From contig NZ_JAJADR010000005.1 of NCBI RefSeq assembly GCF_020447265.1, positions 372,001 to 436,000 of the forward strand: a DNA stretch of 64,000 nt, read 5' to 3'. Below, one piece after another: positions 1 to 8,242 of this stretch. This DNA comes from Hymenobacter lucidus (lineage in GTDB: Bacteria > Bacteroidota > Bacteroidia > Cytophagales > Hymenobacteraceae). A program made the position numbers and the translations under genes. The notes beneath the pieces were generated by a model that made no database searches, was not told the DNA's origin, and saw nothing but the letters and a program-made list of their open reading frames with translations. The stretch's first letter is position 1. The number at the start of each line of letters is the position of its first letter.

Positions 1-1
1 C

Positions 2-16
2 GAGTTGGACGCGTAG
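2..16 (+). CDS. 3' end of upstream gene, probably nuoD
   Basis: One frame reads Glu-Leu-Asp-Ala-stop and ends 21 bases before nuoE. NuoD (or a NuoCD fusion) normally precedes NuoE in complex I operons, so this is probably its C-terminus. Only four codons are visible, so the identity rests on position alone. Confidence 0.35.
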   Translation, partial: ELDA

Positions 17-37
17 TTTTTTGCTGAATTTGACTTT

Positions 38-613
38 ATGGAATCGACAACCGCGCCCGTGAAACCCCAGTTTTCGGAAGCTGCCAAGGCTGAAATAGAC
101 CGTATCTGCAAGCAATACCCGGAGGAGCGCCGCAAGTCGGCCATGCTGCCGGTGCTGCACATTGCCCAGGCCGAATTTGGCGGCTGGGTAGCCCCGGAGG
201 TGCAGGACTTGGTGGCCGAGGTATTGGGCGTGAAACCCATCGAGGTGTACGAGGTTTCGACCTTTTACACCATGTTCAACCTCAAGCCGGTAGGCAAGCA
301 CGTGCTGGAAATCTGCCGCACGGGCCCTTGCCAGCTGCGCGGCTCCGACGAGCTGACCTTGGAGCTGGAGCGTATCACCGGCGCCAAAGTCGGGGAAGGA
401 CCTTCGGCCGACGGCCTGTTTACCTTGAAAGAGGTGGAGTGCCTGGCCGCCTGCGGCTTTGCCCCGGTGGTGCAGGTGCGCGAGAAATACTACGAGCAAC
501 TGGACACCGAAGCTTCGGTGAATGCCATGCTCAGCGAGCTGCGCAACATGGTGCACCGCCCGGCGCTTCCCTGGGAAGAAAAAGGCCTACCCAACGCCGT
601 AGCCAACAATTAA
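38..613 (+). CDS. nuoE: NADH-quinone oxidoreductase subunit E (24 kDa)
   Basis: This is a peripheral subunit of the NADH dehydrogenase module of complex I, carrying cluster N1a in a thioredoxin-like fold. The 191-residue protein shows the expected ligand pattern Cx4C...CxxxC at C93, C98, C135 and C139. Length is slightly above the usual 160-180 residues because of a C-terminal tail. It is followed 27 bases later by nuoF and belongs to the nuoE-J transcription unit whose promoter lies before the window. Identification is firm. Confidence 0.97.
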   Translation: MESTTAPVKPQFSEAAKAEIDRICKQYPEERRKSAMLPVLHIAQAEFGGWVAPEVQDLVAEVLGVKPIEVYEVSTFYTMFNLKPVGKHVLEICRTGPCQLRGSDELTLELERITGAKVGEGPSADGLFTLKEVECLAACGFAPVVQVREKYYEQLDTEASVNAMLSELRNMVHRPALPWEEKGLPNAVANN

Positions 614-640
614 CCTCTTTCAGCTTACCGCTCAGACACT

Positions 641-1981
641 ATGGGACGCAAACTGCTGACCGAACATATCAATGTTGAAGGCATCGATACCTTTGAGGTA
701 TACCGCAAGCACGGCGGCTACCGCTCGGTGGAGAAGGCCCTCAAAACCATGACCCCCGACGAGGTGGTGGAAGAGGTGAAGAAGTCGGGCCTGCGCGGCC
801 GTGGCGGCGCCGGTTTCCCTACGGGCCTGAAGTGGAGCTTTCTGGCCAAGCCCGAAGGCGTGCCGCGCTACCTCGTCTGCAACGCCGACGAATCGGAGCC
901 GGGCACCTTCAAGGACCGGCAGTTGATGTCGAAACTGCCCCACCTGCTCATCGAGGGCATGATTACGAGCTCCTACGCCCTGGGCGCGAATACCTCGTAC
1001 ATCTACATCCGCGGCGAGTTGTTGTACGTGCTGCGTATCCTGGAAAAGGCCATTGCCGAAGCCTACGCGGCCGGGTTCCTGGGCAAGAATATCCTGGGCT
1101 CGGGCTACGACCTGGATTTGTACGTGCACCCCGGTGGGGGCGCCTACATCTGCGGGGAGGAAACGGCATTGCTCGAGTCTCTAGAGGGCAAGCGGGGCAA
1201 CCCGCGCAACAAGCCCCCATTCCCCGCCGTGCAGGGTCTCTACGCCCGCCCCACGGTAGTGAACAACGTCGAATCCATTGCCGCCGTGCCGGTGATTGTG
1301 AATGACGGCGGCGACGAGTACGCCAAGATTGGCGTGGGCAAGAGCACCGGCACCAAGCTGATTTCGGCCTGTGGCCACCTCAACAAGCCCGGCATCTACG
1401 AAATTGAGCTGGGCGTGCCGGTCGAGGAATTCATCTACTCCGACGAGTACTGCGGCGGCATCTGGAAAGGCCGCGACCTGAAGGCCGTCGTAGCTGGCGG
1501 TTCGTCGGTGCCGATTCTACCCAAGGAGCTGATTCTGAAAACGGCGGCCGGTGAAAACCGCCTGATGACTTATGAGTCGCTGTCGGACGGCGGGTTCGTG
1601 ACGGGCACCATGCTGGGTTCGGGAGGCTTCATTGCCATGGACGAAACTACCTGCATCGTGCGCAACACTTGGAACTTCAGCCGCTTCTACCACCACGAGT
1701 CGTGCGGGCAATGCTCGCCCTGCCGCGAGGGGACGGGTTGGCTCGAAAAAATCCTGCACCGCTTGGAGCATGGCCACGGCAATGAGCGCGACATCGACGT
1801 GCTGGCCAGCGTGGCCAAGCAAATCGAAGGCAACACGATTTGCCCACTGGGTGAAGCGGCTGCCTGGCCGGTTTCAGCCGCCATTCGCCACTTCCGCGAC
1901 GAATTTGAGTGGCACATCCGCCACCCCCAGGAAGCTACCCGCCCCGGCGCGGTGTATCCCGGCAAAGCGGTACTGGCTTAA
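641..1981 (+). CDS. nuoF: NADH-quinone oxidoreductase subunit F (51 kDa)
   Basis: The NADH-oxidising flavoprotein of complex I, 446 residues, a normal length. The glycine-rich nucleotide/FMN-binding segment RGRGGAGFPTGLKW lies at residues 52-65, a second glycine-rich stretch (HPGGGAYICGEE) at 163-174, and the N3 [4Fe-4S] ligands are C355, C358, C361 and C401. Electrons pass from FMN through N3 to the clusters in NuoE and NuoG. It sits between nuoE and nuoG in the same orientation. Confidence 0.98.
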   Translation: MGRKLLTEHINVEGIDTFEVYRKHGGYRSVEKALKTMTPDEVVEEVKKSGLRGRGGAGFPTGLKWSFLAKPEGVPRYLVCNADESEPGTFKDRQLMSKLPHLLIEGMITSSYALGANTSYIYIRGELLYVLRILEKAIAEAYAAGFLGKNILGSGYDLDLYVHPGGGAYICGEETALLESLEGKRGNPRNKPPFPAVQGLYARPTVVNNVESIAAVPVIVNDGGDEYAKIGVGKSTGTKLISACGHLNKPGIYEIELGVPVEEFIYSDEYCGGIWKGRDLKAVVAGGSSVPILPKELILKTAAGENRLMTYESLSDGGFVTGTMLGSGGFIAMDETTCIVRNTWNFSRFYHHESCGQCSPCREGTGWLEKILHRLEHGHGNERDIDVLASVAKQIEGNTICPLGEAAAWPVSAAIRHFRDEFEWHIRHPQEATRPGAVYPGKAVLA

Positions 1982-2028
1982 TTTGTACTAACTGACTTTC
2001 ACTTCCGTCCCTTAGGAAGCTCTGAATA

Positions 2029-3036
2029 ATGGCTAAAATAACATTTGACGGCATCGAGGTTGACGTTCCGGACGGAACGACCATCCTCAACGCGGCCCGC
2101 ACCATCGGCGGCGGCATCGTGCCCCCGGCCATGTGCTACTACACGCCGCTGAAAGGCTCGGGCGGCAAGTGCCGCGCCTGCCTCGTGCGCGTGGCGGCCG
2201 GCTCGGCCAAAGACCCCCGTCCCATGCCCAAGCTCGTCGCCTCGTGCGTGACGCCGGTGCAGGATGGCATGGTAGTCGAGAATACAACTTCCGAGCAGGT
2301 GCTCAACGTGCGCAAGGGCATCGTGGAAATGTTGCTCATCAACCACCCGCTGGACTGCCCCGTGTGCGACCAGGCCGGGGAGTGTGACCTCCAGAACTTT
2401 GCCTTCGAACACGGCGTGAGCACCACCCGCTACGAAGAGGAGCGCCGCACCTTCGAGAAAATCGACATCGGGCCGCTGATTCAGCTGCACATGACGCGCT
2501 GCATCCTGTGCTACCGTTGCGTGTACACCGCCGACCAGCTCACCGAGAAGCGCGTGCACGGCGTACTAGGCCGCGGCGACGCCGCCGAAATCGGTACCTA
2601 CATCGAGAACATCATCGACAACGAGTTCAGCGGCAACGTCATCGACGTGTGCCCGGTGGGCGCGTTGACCGATAAAACCTTCCGCTTTAAGCAGCGGGTG
2701 TGGTTTACGAAACCCGTAAACGCCCACCGGGACTGCGAAAACCCCAAGTGCTGCGGTAAAGTGGTGCTCTGGTACAAGGGCAAGGACGTGCTGCGCGTGA
2801 CGGCCCGCAAGGACCAGTACGGCGAGGTAAAGGAGTGGATTTGCAACACCTGCCGCTTCGACAAGAAGGAAACGTCCGACTGGACGCTGGAAGGCCCCGC
2901 CCACATCGACCGTTCGTCGGTGATTTCGGCCAACCACTACGAGCTGCCCGTGCTCAACGCCCAGGTAATTGCCGACTTGCCCGAAAGCTCCGTCCGCGAC
3001 CTTGAACAGAATCCTCCCATGCGTTTAGGTAACTAA
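2029..3036 (+). CDS. nuoG: NADH-quinone oxidoreductase subunit G, short form
   Basis: This is the iron-sulfur arm of complex I. Visible ligands are C36, C48, C51 and C73 ([2Fe-2S] N1b), H106, C110, C113 and C119 (N5), and C158, C161, C164 and C208 (N4). More cysteines at 236, 241, 242, 272 and 275 fall where the N7-type region starts. The protein stops at 335 residues, whereas Escherichia coli and Thermus NuoG have roughly 780-910, so the molybdopterin-oxidoreductase-like C-terminal domain is absent. The stop is 4 bases before nuoH and no remnant of the missing domain is visible. This looks like a natural short form rather than a frameshift. Confidence 0.93.
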   Translation: MAKITFDGIEVDVPDGTTILNAARTIGGGIVPPAMCYYTPLKGSGGKCRACLVRVAAGSAKDPRPMPKLVASCVTPVQDGMVVENTTSEQVLNVRKGIVEMLLINHPLDCPVCDQAGECDLQNFAFEHGVSTTRYEEERRTFEKIDIGPLIQLHMTRCILCYRCVYTADQLTEKRVHGVLGRGDAAEIGTYIENIIDNEFSGNVIDVCPVGALTDKTFRFKQRVWFTKPVNAHRDCENPKCCGKVVLWYKGKDVLRVTARKDQYGEVKEWICNTCRFDKKETSDWTLEGPAHIDRSSVISANHYELPVLNAQVIADLPESSVRDLEQNPPMRLGN

Positions 3037-3040
3037 TCTG

Positions 3041-4123
3041 ATGATCGAACTACCAACCTTAGGCTGGCAATCCATTGTTATCCTCGTCGTATTCGGCGTT
3101 TCCCTGCTTATTGCCACGTATTGCACCTACGCCGAGCGAGTTATTGCCGCGTTTCTGCAGGACCGCGTAGGTCCGGACCGCGCCGGGCCTTTTGGCCTGC
3201 TGCAGCCCCTGGCCGACGCTGTGAAGCTGTTTACCAAAGAGGAATTCTTTCCGGCTGGTGCCAACAAAGCCCTGTTCATCATGGGCCCCTGCCTGGCTAT
3301 GATTACGGCCCTGATGTCGTCGGCGGTAATTCCGTTCGGCAACGTCATTCAGTTTGGCAACAACGTCTTTAACCTGCAGGGCATTGAAGTCAACATCGGC
3401 ATGCTGTGGGTGTTCGGCATTGTGTCGCTGGGCGTGTACGGCGTCATGATTGGGGGCTGGGCCTCCAACAACAAGTTCTCCCTGCTAGGCGCTATTCGGG
3501 CTGGCTCCCAGAACATTAGCTACGAGCTGGCTATGGGTATGGCGCTCATCGCCGTACTGATGATTTCGGGTACGTTGTCGTTGCGTGAAATCACGCTGCA
3601 ACAGTCGCAAGCCGGTGAGTGGCACTTCTGGAACATCGTGAAGCAGCCTTTGGGCTTCATCATCTTCCTGGTCTGCGCCTTTGCCGAAACCAACCGCACG
3701 CCCTTCGACTTGCCCGAGTGCGAAACCGAGCTGGTGGGCGGCTACCATACCGAGTATAGCTCCATGAAAATGGGTCTGTACCTATTTGCCGAGTACGTAA
3801 ACGTATTCGTGGCTTCGGCCGTGATGAGCGTGCTCTACTTTGGCGGCTTCAACTTTCCCTTTCAGTACGAGCTGCGCGACTGGTTGGTATCGGCCCAGAG
3901 CTGGGAGCTGATGTCGGCTCAGAACCTGATTTCCGTGCTCGGCCTGCTGGGTTTGTTCGGCAAGATCTTCGCCTTCATCTTCTTCTTCATGTGGGTGCGC
4001 TGGACCCTGCCCCGCTTCCGCTACGACCAACTGATGCGTCTGGGCTGGACCATCCTGATTCCGCTGGCCATCTTCAACATCCTGCTCACCGGTGGCCTGA
4101 TTCTGGGCGGTATCATTAAGTAA
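3041..4123 (+). CDS. nuoH: NADH-quinone oxidoreductase subunit H
   Basis: A membrane subunit at the junction of the two complex I arms, forming part of the quinone chamber. The 360-residue protein has about eight hydrophobic segments and the conserved NuoH signatures QDRVGPDRAGPFGLLQPLAD (residues 41-60) and FAETNRTPFDLPECETELVGG. The start follows the nuoG stop by 4 bases, indicating tight co-translation. Confidence 0.98.
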   Translation: MIELPTLGWQSIVILVVFGVSLLIATYCTYAERVIAAFLQDRVGPDRAGPFGLLQPLADAVKLFTKEEFFPAGANKALFIMGPCLAMITALMSSAVIPFGNVIQFGNNVFNLQGIEVNIGMLWVFGIVSLGVYGVMIGGWASNNKFSLLGAIRAGSQNISYELAMGMALIAVLMISGTLSLREITLQQSQAGEWHFWNIVKQPLGFIIFLVCAFAETNRTPFDLPECETELVGGYHTEYSSMKMGLYLFAEYVNVFVASAVMSVLYFGGFNFPFQYELRDWLVSAQSWELMSAQNLISVLGLLGLFGKIFAFIFFFMWVRWTLPRFRYDQLMRLGWTILIPLAIFNILLTGGLILGGIIK

Positions 4124-4131
4124 GAGAACCT

Positions 4132-4722
4132 ATGCAGTCCTTAAGCAATAGAGCGAAAAAGCTGGAGGCCAAGCCGATGACGCTGGCCGAGCGGGCTTAC
4201 CTGCCGGCCATCTTCCAGGGCTTGAGCATTACCATGCGCCACTTTTTCCGGGCCGCTACCAAAAAGCAGGTAACGGTTCGATACCCCGAAGAGCAGCGTC
4301 CCTTCTCCCCCATCTTCCGCGGCTTACACGTGCTCAAGCGCGACGAGGTGGGCCGGGAGCGGTGCACGGCCTGCGGCCTCTGCGCCGTGGCCTGCCCGGC
4401 CGAAGCTATTACGATGGTAGCCGGTGAGCGGAAAAAGGGTGAGGAAAACCTCTACCGCGAAGAGAAGTACGCCGTCAGCTATGAGGTAAATATGCTGCGC
4501 TGCATTTTTTGCGGCCTCTGCGAGGAAGCCTGCCCGAAAGCCGCCGTGTACCTACAGCCCGACAAGATGGCCCCGCCACGCTTCGAGCGCGACGAGTTCA
4601 TCTACGGCAAAGACCGCCTCGTGGAGCCCGTGGACCCCAATGCCCGTAGCATCCGCGGCATCCAGCTCACGCCCGAGCAGGCACACGCGCTGAGCCAGAA
4701 AACCAGCCAGCAACTTTCGTAG
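4132..4722 (+). CDS. nuoI: NADH-quinone oxidoreductase subunit I
   Basis: A ferredoxin-like subunit carrying the two [4Fe-4S] clusters N6a and N6b that lead electrons towards N2 and quinone. The ligands are C78, C81, C84, C88 and C124, C127, C130, C134, in the classic CxxCxxCxxxCP arrangement. At 196 residues the length is normal. It starts 8 bases after nuoH and is followed by a 71-base gap with a strong palindrome before nuoJ. Confidence 0.97.
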   Translation: MQSLSNRAKKLEAKPMTLAERAYLPAIFQGLSITMRHFFRAATKKQVTVRYPEEQRPFSPIFRGLHVLKRDEVGRERCTACGLCAVACPAEAITMVAGERKKGEENLYREEKYAVSYEVNMLRCIFCGLCEEACPKAAVYLQPDKMAPPRFERDEFIYGKDRLVEPVDPNARSIRGIQLTPEQAHALSQKTSQQLS

Positions 4723-4730
4723 AACATCAA

Positions 4731-4756
4731 TTCTCTTCCTCAGCTGAGGAGGAGAA
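4731..4756. repeat. 26-base near-perfect palindrome between nuoI and nuoJ
   Basis: The segment reads the same on both strands apart from one symmetric mismatch pair, centred on CAGCTG. As RNA it would fold into a long stem with almost no loop. No T-run follows immediately, so it is not a classic terminator. It may be an mRNA processing or stability element inside the operon, or a small mobile palindrome. Confidence 0.6.
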
Positions 4757-4793
4757 CTAGTTTTCTAGCTTTCCTAGCTTCAGCTTTCCGCCA

Positions 4794-5315
4794 ATGGCCT
4801 CCTCTCCTTCCCTGTTTTTCTTCCTGTCGTTTGTAGCGCTGTTTGCGGCCCTGGGCGTGGTACTGGCCAAAAACCCGGTCCATAGCGTACTGTTCCTGAT
4901 CCTGACGTTCTTTTCACTTTCGGGGCACTACCTGATTCTGAACGCGCAGTTTCTGGCCGCCGTCAATATCATCGTGTACGCCGGTGCCATCATGGTGCTG
5001 TTCCTGTTCGTGATTATGTTCCTGAACCTGAATGCCGACACGGAGCCCCACAAACCGATGCTAGCGAAGGTAGCCGCGGCCGTAACCGGTGGCCTGCTGT
5101 TGGTAGTAATGGTAGCCGCCCTGCGCGACGTGCAGCCCGGCACTACTTATAATGCTGCCGTCTTCAACTCCCAGATCGGGATGGTAAGCCAGTTGGGTAT
5201 GATTCTCTACACCAAATACCTGCTACCCTTCGAGTTGGCCTCAGTGCTGTTTCTGGTAGCCATGGTGGGTGCCGTAATGCTGGCCAAGCGCGAAACCGGC
5301 GAGCGGAACTTCTAA
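4794..5315 (+). CDS. nuoJ: NADH-quinone oxidoreductase subunit J
   Basis: A membrane subunit of complex I next to the quinone chamber, 173 residues, with five hydrophobic segments. The family feature of a conserved third helix is present (VNIIVYAGAIMVLFLFVIM, about residues 58-76). In most nuo operons nuoK follows directly. Here nuoK is 4.3 kb away and an unrelated lipoprotein gene begins 7 bases after the nuoJ stop. Confidence 0.96.
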   Translation: MASSPSLFFFLSFVALFAALGVVLAKNPVHSVLFLILTFFSLSGHYLILNAQFLAAVNIIVYAGAIMVLFLFVIMFLNLNADTEPHKPMLAKVAAAVTGGLLLVVMVAALRDVQPGTTYNAAVFNSQIGMVSQLGMILYTKYLLPFELASVLFLVAMVGAVMLAKRETGERNF

Positions 5316-5322
5316 AGCAACT

Positions 5323-5835
5323 ATGCAGCTGCAACAGCTTCTCAAGATTCAGCTCCTGATTTCAGGAGCTGTTTTCTTTTTATCGGGGTGCAATCCAGCC
5401 GGTAAAGAACTTGGCTGGAGTGAGGAAACGCAGATATACAATGCTGAGGCAGACGACCTAATGATGGCTGCTGCTCAGCAGGAGAGTCGTAAGACCATTG
5501 GAGAATTTATAACTGCTTTAAAAAGTGGTGACACAACCGCCTATAATTTTGGTGTCAAAGCTGCTTTTCCCGCCGATGGATTCCAGGAGCACATCTGGCT
5601 AGGCAATCTGACTGTTAAAGGTGATTCCATATATGGAGTGATTGATAATGAACCAGAATACACTAAGGCCGTCATTATGGGGCAACGTGTAGCGATACAC
5701 AAAGACTCAATTACCGATTGGAATTATACGAAGAACAGCAGACTGGTTGGCGGCTACTCTATTAGAGTAATCCGTAACCGTATGTCACCCAAGGAAAGAG
5801 CGGAATTCGACCAAGCTACAGAGTGGAAATTCTAG
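5323..5835 (+). CDS. DUF2314-type lipoprotein
   Basis: A 170-residue protein with a lipoprotein signal: hydrophobic stretch to residue 20, lipobox LSGC with C23. The mature part resembles the DUF2314 family (also seen in YegJ-type proteins): residues about 47-160 include the KTIGEFITALKSG, HIWLGN and GQRVAIHKDSITDWNY segments. The function of the family is not established; related domains have been grouped with immunity-like proteins of polymorphic toxin loci. It starts 7 bases after nuoJ and so is probably co-transcribed with it. Base composition differs sharply from nuo: bases 5461-5520 contain 26 G/C of 60, against 47 of 60 at 2161-2220. This suggests acquisition by transfer. Confidence 0.7.
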   Translation: MQLQQLLKIQLLISGAVFFLSGCNPAGKELGWSEETQIYNAEADDLMMAAAQQESRKTIGEFITALKSGDTTAYNFGVKAAFPADGFQEHIWLGNLTVKGDSIYGVIDNEPEYTKAVIMGQRVAIHKDSITDWNYTKNSRLVGGYSIRVIRNRMSPKERAEFDQATEWKF

Positions 5836-5841
5836 AACCGC

Positions 5842-5874
5842 AAAGCGGCGTCTGAGGCATCAGGCGCCGCTTTT
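5842..5874. terminator. Palindromic terminator, family copy 1
   Basis: A 14-bp stem (left arm 5842-5855, right arm 5860-5873, one T-G wobble) with loop GGCA, followed by TTTTG. Its core GCGGC-GTCTGA-GGCA-TCAGGC-GCCGC is shared with hairpins at 6470, 7966 and 23921. It would end transcription that started before nuoE. Confidence 0.85.
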
Positions 5875-5908
5875 GTTTATTCTGCAACCTACCGTTCTAA
5901 TTTATGCA

Positions 5909-6463
5909 ATGAGCTATATAACCAAGTGCAAAGAGCATTACGCAAGATTCTTCGGGCCTGAGAGTACCGTAAGGCATCTGGAAGCCGGTCCGCGAGAGAA
6001 GCTACATCCAACCTTCTTCGTTCTAGAGTTTCCTCCGGATCAGGTCCACGACTTTTGGATTTACAGCACAGTTGGCATGTCCTTAGATCGGGAAGACACT
6101 AATCTGATTGAGCTTTTTATTTACTCCCCTCAACAGGATGCTTCCTTGGTCGAATTGCTAACGGTTTGCGCTTCGTATCACAGGAATGTACTACCGCTGA
6201 ATCTGCACCACACAGTGAACATCGGTCAGCCGTGGCTTAATAACTCAACGTGTGACCATGCTTTTATCTCCCTCCCGTACCTTGATGGCGAAGAACTGGA
6301 GCTGTTACAGCATACTGAAGCAACCACGCACTGCTACTGGCTTATTCCAATTACAAAGTCGGAAAGGGACTTTAAAATTGAGCAAGGGTACGAGGCACTG
6401 GAAGACTTATTTGAAGAAACTAGATTGGATTACCTAAACCCAGACCGGGCTTCTCTGGTATGA
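5909..6463 (+). CDS. Suppressor of fused (SUFU) domain protein
   Basis: A predicted cytoplasmic protein of 184 residues from the ATG at 5909. An in-frame upstream ATG at 5873 overlaps the terminator and is less likely. The sequence resembles bacterial SUFU proteins: an HPTFFVLEFPP segment near the N-terminus, a central hydrophobic LVELLTVCASYHRN helix, and a C-terminal CYWLIPITKSERDFKIEQGYEALEDLFEE segment typical of the family. Bacterial SUFU proteins are often immunity proteins of polymorphic toxins, but no toxin is adjacent. Composition is AT-richer than the nuo genes. No signal peptide is visible. Confidence 0.75.
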   Translation: MSYITKCKEHYARFFGPESTVRHLEAGPREKLHPTFFVLEFPPDQVHDFWIYSTVGMSLDREDTNLIELFIYSPQQDASLVELLTVCASYHRNVLPLNLHHTVNIGQPWLNNSTCDHAFISLPYLDGEELELLQHTEATTHCYWLIPITKSERDFKIEQGYEALEDLFEETRLDYLNPDRASLV

Positions 6464-6466
6464 CCG

Positions 6467-6498
6467 AAAGCGGCCGTTGAGGCGACAGATGCCGCTTG
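6467..6498. repeat. Degenerate palindrome, family copy 4
   Basis: Directly behind the SUFU gene lies a 26-base core (6470-6495) with the same outer arms GCGGC...GCCGC, TGAGGC centre and spacing as the terminator at 5842, but with mismatched inner stem bases and no strong T-run. It looks like a decayed copy of the same element. Confidence 0.6.
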
Positions 6499-6519
6499 CC
6501 AATCTCGTAATTCCACTTT

Positions 6520-7146
6520 ATGAGGAAGCCCCGCTCCTTCCGTCTGATTCGCTCGAAGCGCGCTTTCTTTGCTACTCTTTTCGTAGCTACGGCCACGGTG
6601 CTGGCGGTTTGGTTTGTTGGCCTGCGCCAGGATTGGAGTCTGTTCAAAGACTCGCTTATTTCTATTTCCATTCTATCCGTTTCGCTTTTTTCCTTCCTCA
6701 CCATTGGCCTGTTTCTGGGCGTGAAGCTGCAGGATACGCTTGGCAACGTAACCGACCATATCCGGAAATTTCCTTTCGCGGACAACGTGCCGGACTTTGG
6801 CTTCGGCAGTGGCACGGGCAAGTCGGGCGGCAGTGACGGTGGTGGTCACGTGGAGGGGCACGGCGACGGCTGCAGCCACGACATCGGCGACATCTTCCTC
6901 TGGGTTATGGTGGCCCTACTAGTGGTGGTTCTGTTCTGGGCGGCTGCCGCGGTAGTGTGGGCCACTTTTCTGACCTGCACCGCCGTACTTTACTGGCTGT
7001 TCTTTCGCGCCCTGCGGTTCGTATTTCGACATTCCGCCACCTGCCGGGGCAATTTCAGCCGCAGCCTACGCTACGGCCTCACCTACACCACCTTGTACGT
7101 GAGCTGGCTGTACGCCATCATTCTGGCAGTACATTACTTGCGCTGA
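6520..7146 (+). CDS. Membrane protein of unknown function
   Basis: A 208-residue protein with about four membrane segments: two near residues 13-32 and 46-68, a glycine/histidine-rich loop with GGSDGGGHVEGHGDGCSHD around 98-121, then two more at about 125-160 and 185-205. The loop could bind a metal, but that is only a guess from composition. I do not recognise the family. It lies in the block separating nuoJ from nuoK. An alternative frame covers 6477-6836 but lacks membrane organisation. Confidence 0.55.
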   Translation: MRKPRSFRLIRSKRAFFATLFVATATVLAVWFVGLRQDWSLFKDSLISISILSVSLFSFLTIGLFLGVKLQDTLGNVTDHIRKFPFADNVPDFGFGSGTGKSGGSDGGGHVEGHGDGCSHDIGDIFLWVMVALLVVVLFWAAAAVVWATFLTCTAVLYWLFFRALRFVFRHSATCRGNFSRSLRYGLTYTTLYVSWLYAIILAVHYLR

Positions 7147-7261
7147 AATTTTCTGGCTTACCAGAGCTTGTGGGGCTTGTTGACGGCAATATGGAACGCG
7201 GAATATAGAAATTCGGCCATCTTTACCCGCAAAACAGGAAACCCACTTACTCGCACTGCTT

Positions 7262-7903
7262 ATGAAGTTATTGAAGTCGATTGGCCAGACGGCCTTATTA
7301 CTCACGGTTTTGGCCTGCTCGCGCGAAAAAGTACCCACCCAGGAAGTAGAAGGCTATAGCTTCTCCATCAATCCCAAGGGTTCTTCAGCACAAGAAACGG
7401 TTGGGATGATTCTGGGGCAGGTAAATGAGCAGCAGGCCCAAAAAGCCGCAGCCGACGGCAAAGACCAATATACGGGCTTGGGGCAAGTGCAGGAGGATGG
7501 CACGGTAGAAGTGCCGCAACCGCCGACTGACACCGACTACTTAGTTGTTTCCGACAGCACCGCGTTTCAGAAGATGCTGGAGAGGCAGACCTTTGGCGCT
7601 TTCCAGCCCAATGCCAAACCCATCGACTTCCGACACTACTTTGTCGTGTTGCTTATTCATCCGCCTGCCGCTTTTAGCGGGGCTACTTTCCTGGATGGTG
7701 TGGAGGCGGAAGTGGAAGCGGATAATACCGTCCGGCTGGAGCTGTCGTCGACAGCCCTACCGGCACCCACTACCCCAGGACTTACCTCTGGACAGTATGA
7801 TCACCAGGTAAGCATCTATAGGATAGCAAAAAGAGACTTCAAACGGGCTCAGATTGTGTTTGACAATCAGCAGGACGCGCCTCCGGTATATGTAGCCCTG
7901 TAG
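7262..7903 (+). CDS. Putative lipoprotein of unknown function
   Basis: A 213-residue protein with a lipoprotein signal (LLTVLAC, C19) and a mature part with no cysteine cluster or recognised catalytic motif. The C-terminal half is beta-rich (HYFVVLLIHPPAAF, HQVSIYRIAKRDF) and could be a beta-sandwich of PrcB-like type, but this is weak. It is followed by a very strong terminator at 7957, so it is probably a monocistronic unit. Confidence 0.6.
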   Translation: MKLLKSIGQTALLLTVLACSREKVPTQEVEGYSFSINPKGSSAQETVGMILGQVNEQQAQKAAADGKDQYTGLGQVQEDGTVEVPQPPTDTDYLVVSDSTAFQKMLERQTFGAFQPNAKPIDFRHYFVVLLIHPPAAFSGATFLDGVEAEVEADNTVRLELSSTALPAPTTPGLTSGQYDHQVSIYRIAKRDFKRAQIVFDNQQDAPPVYVAL

Positions 7904-7956
7904 CGTCGCGGCCAGCTGCCGGCGCACTGGCTGGCATTGCTAGTGCATCCTTTCCC

Positions 7957-8000
7957 AACGCAAAAGCGGCTCCTGAACAATCAGGAGCCGCTTTTGCGTT
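7957..8000. terminator. Palindromic terminator, family copy 2
   Basis: A perfect 20-bp stem (7957-7976 with 7981-8000) around the loop ACAA. The core GCGGC-TCCTGA-ACAA-TCAGGA-GCCGC matches the terminators at 5842 and 23912 in length and layout. The flanking A and T runs would let it work in both directions, for the lipoprotein gene on the plus strand and the small membrane gene on the minus strand. Confidence 0.9.
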
Positions 8001-8062
8001 ACGGTATGAGCCTACCCGAGCTTTGCTGTTAGCCACCTCCTCACTATATGGCCCTTCCAGAG

Positions 8063-8221
8063 CTACAGGCCCGATAACACCACAACGGGCACGAACACGA
8101 AGCGCACGGCGAAGGCCGCCTGAGGAATGTCGGCTACGGGGCCGTAGATGAAGCCTAGAATGGGGATGCTAAGCAGCAGGTGCAGCCCGCGGATAGCTTT
8201 GCGTTCGGTAGCGGCTTTCAT
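8063..8221 (-). CDS. Small membrane protein, 52 residues
   Basis: A short reading frame starts MKAATERKAIRG and continues with two hydrophobic stretches, LHLLLSIPILGFIYGP (about residues 13-28) and AFAVRFVFVPVVVLSGL (36-52), ending in TAG. It starts 21 bases after the stop of the 129-residue gene at 8243 and has the same orientation, so the two are likely co-transcribed. A charged amphipathic start followed by two membrane helices argues for a real gene. The function is unknown. Confidence 0.6.
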   Translation of the reverse strand: MKAATERKAIRGLHLLLSIPILGFIYGPVADIPQAAFAVRFVFVPVVVLSGL

Positions 8222-8242
8222 GGCGAAGGCAGCAAACGGTTT

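Noticed and set aside
2029..3036. NuoG truncation as a pseudogene or frameshift
   Set aside because: The next gene starts 4 bases later, no remains of the missing domain follow, and all cluster ligands are intact.
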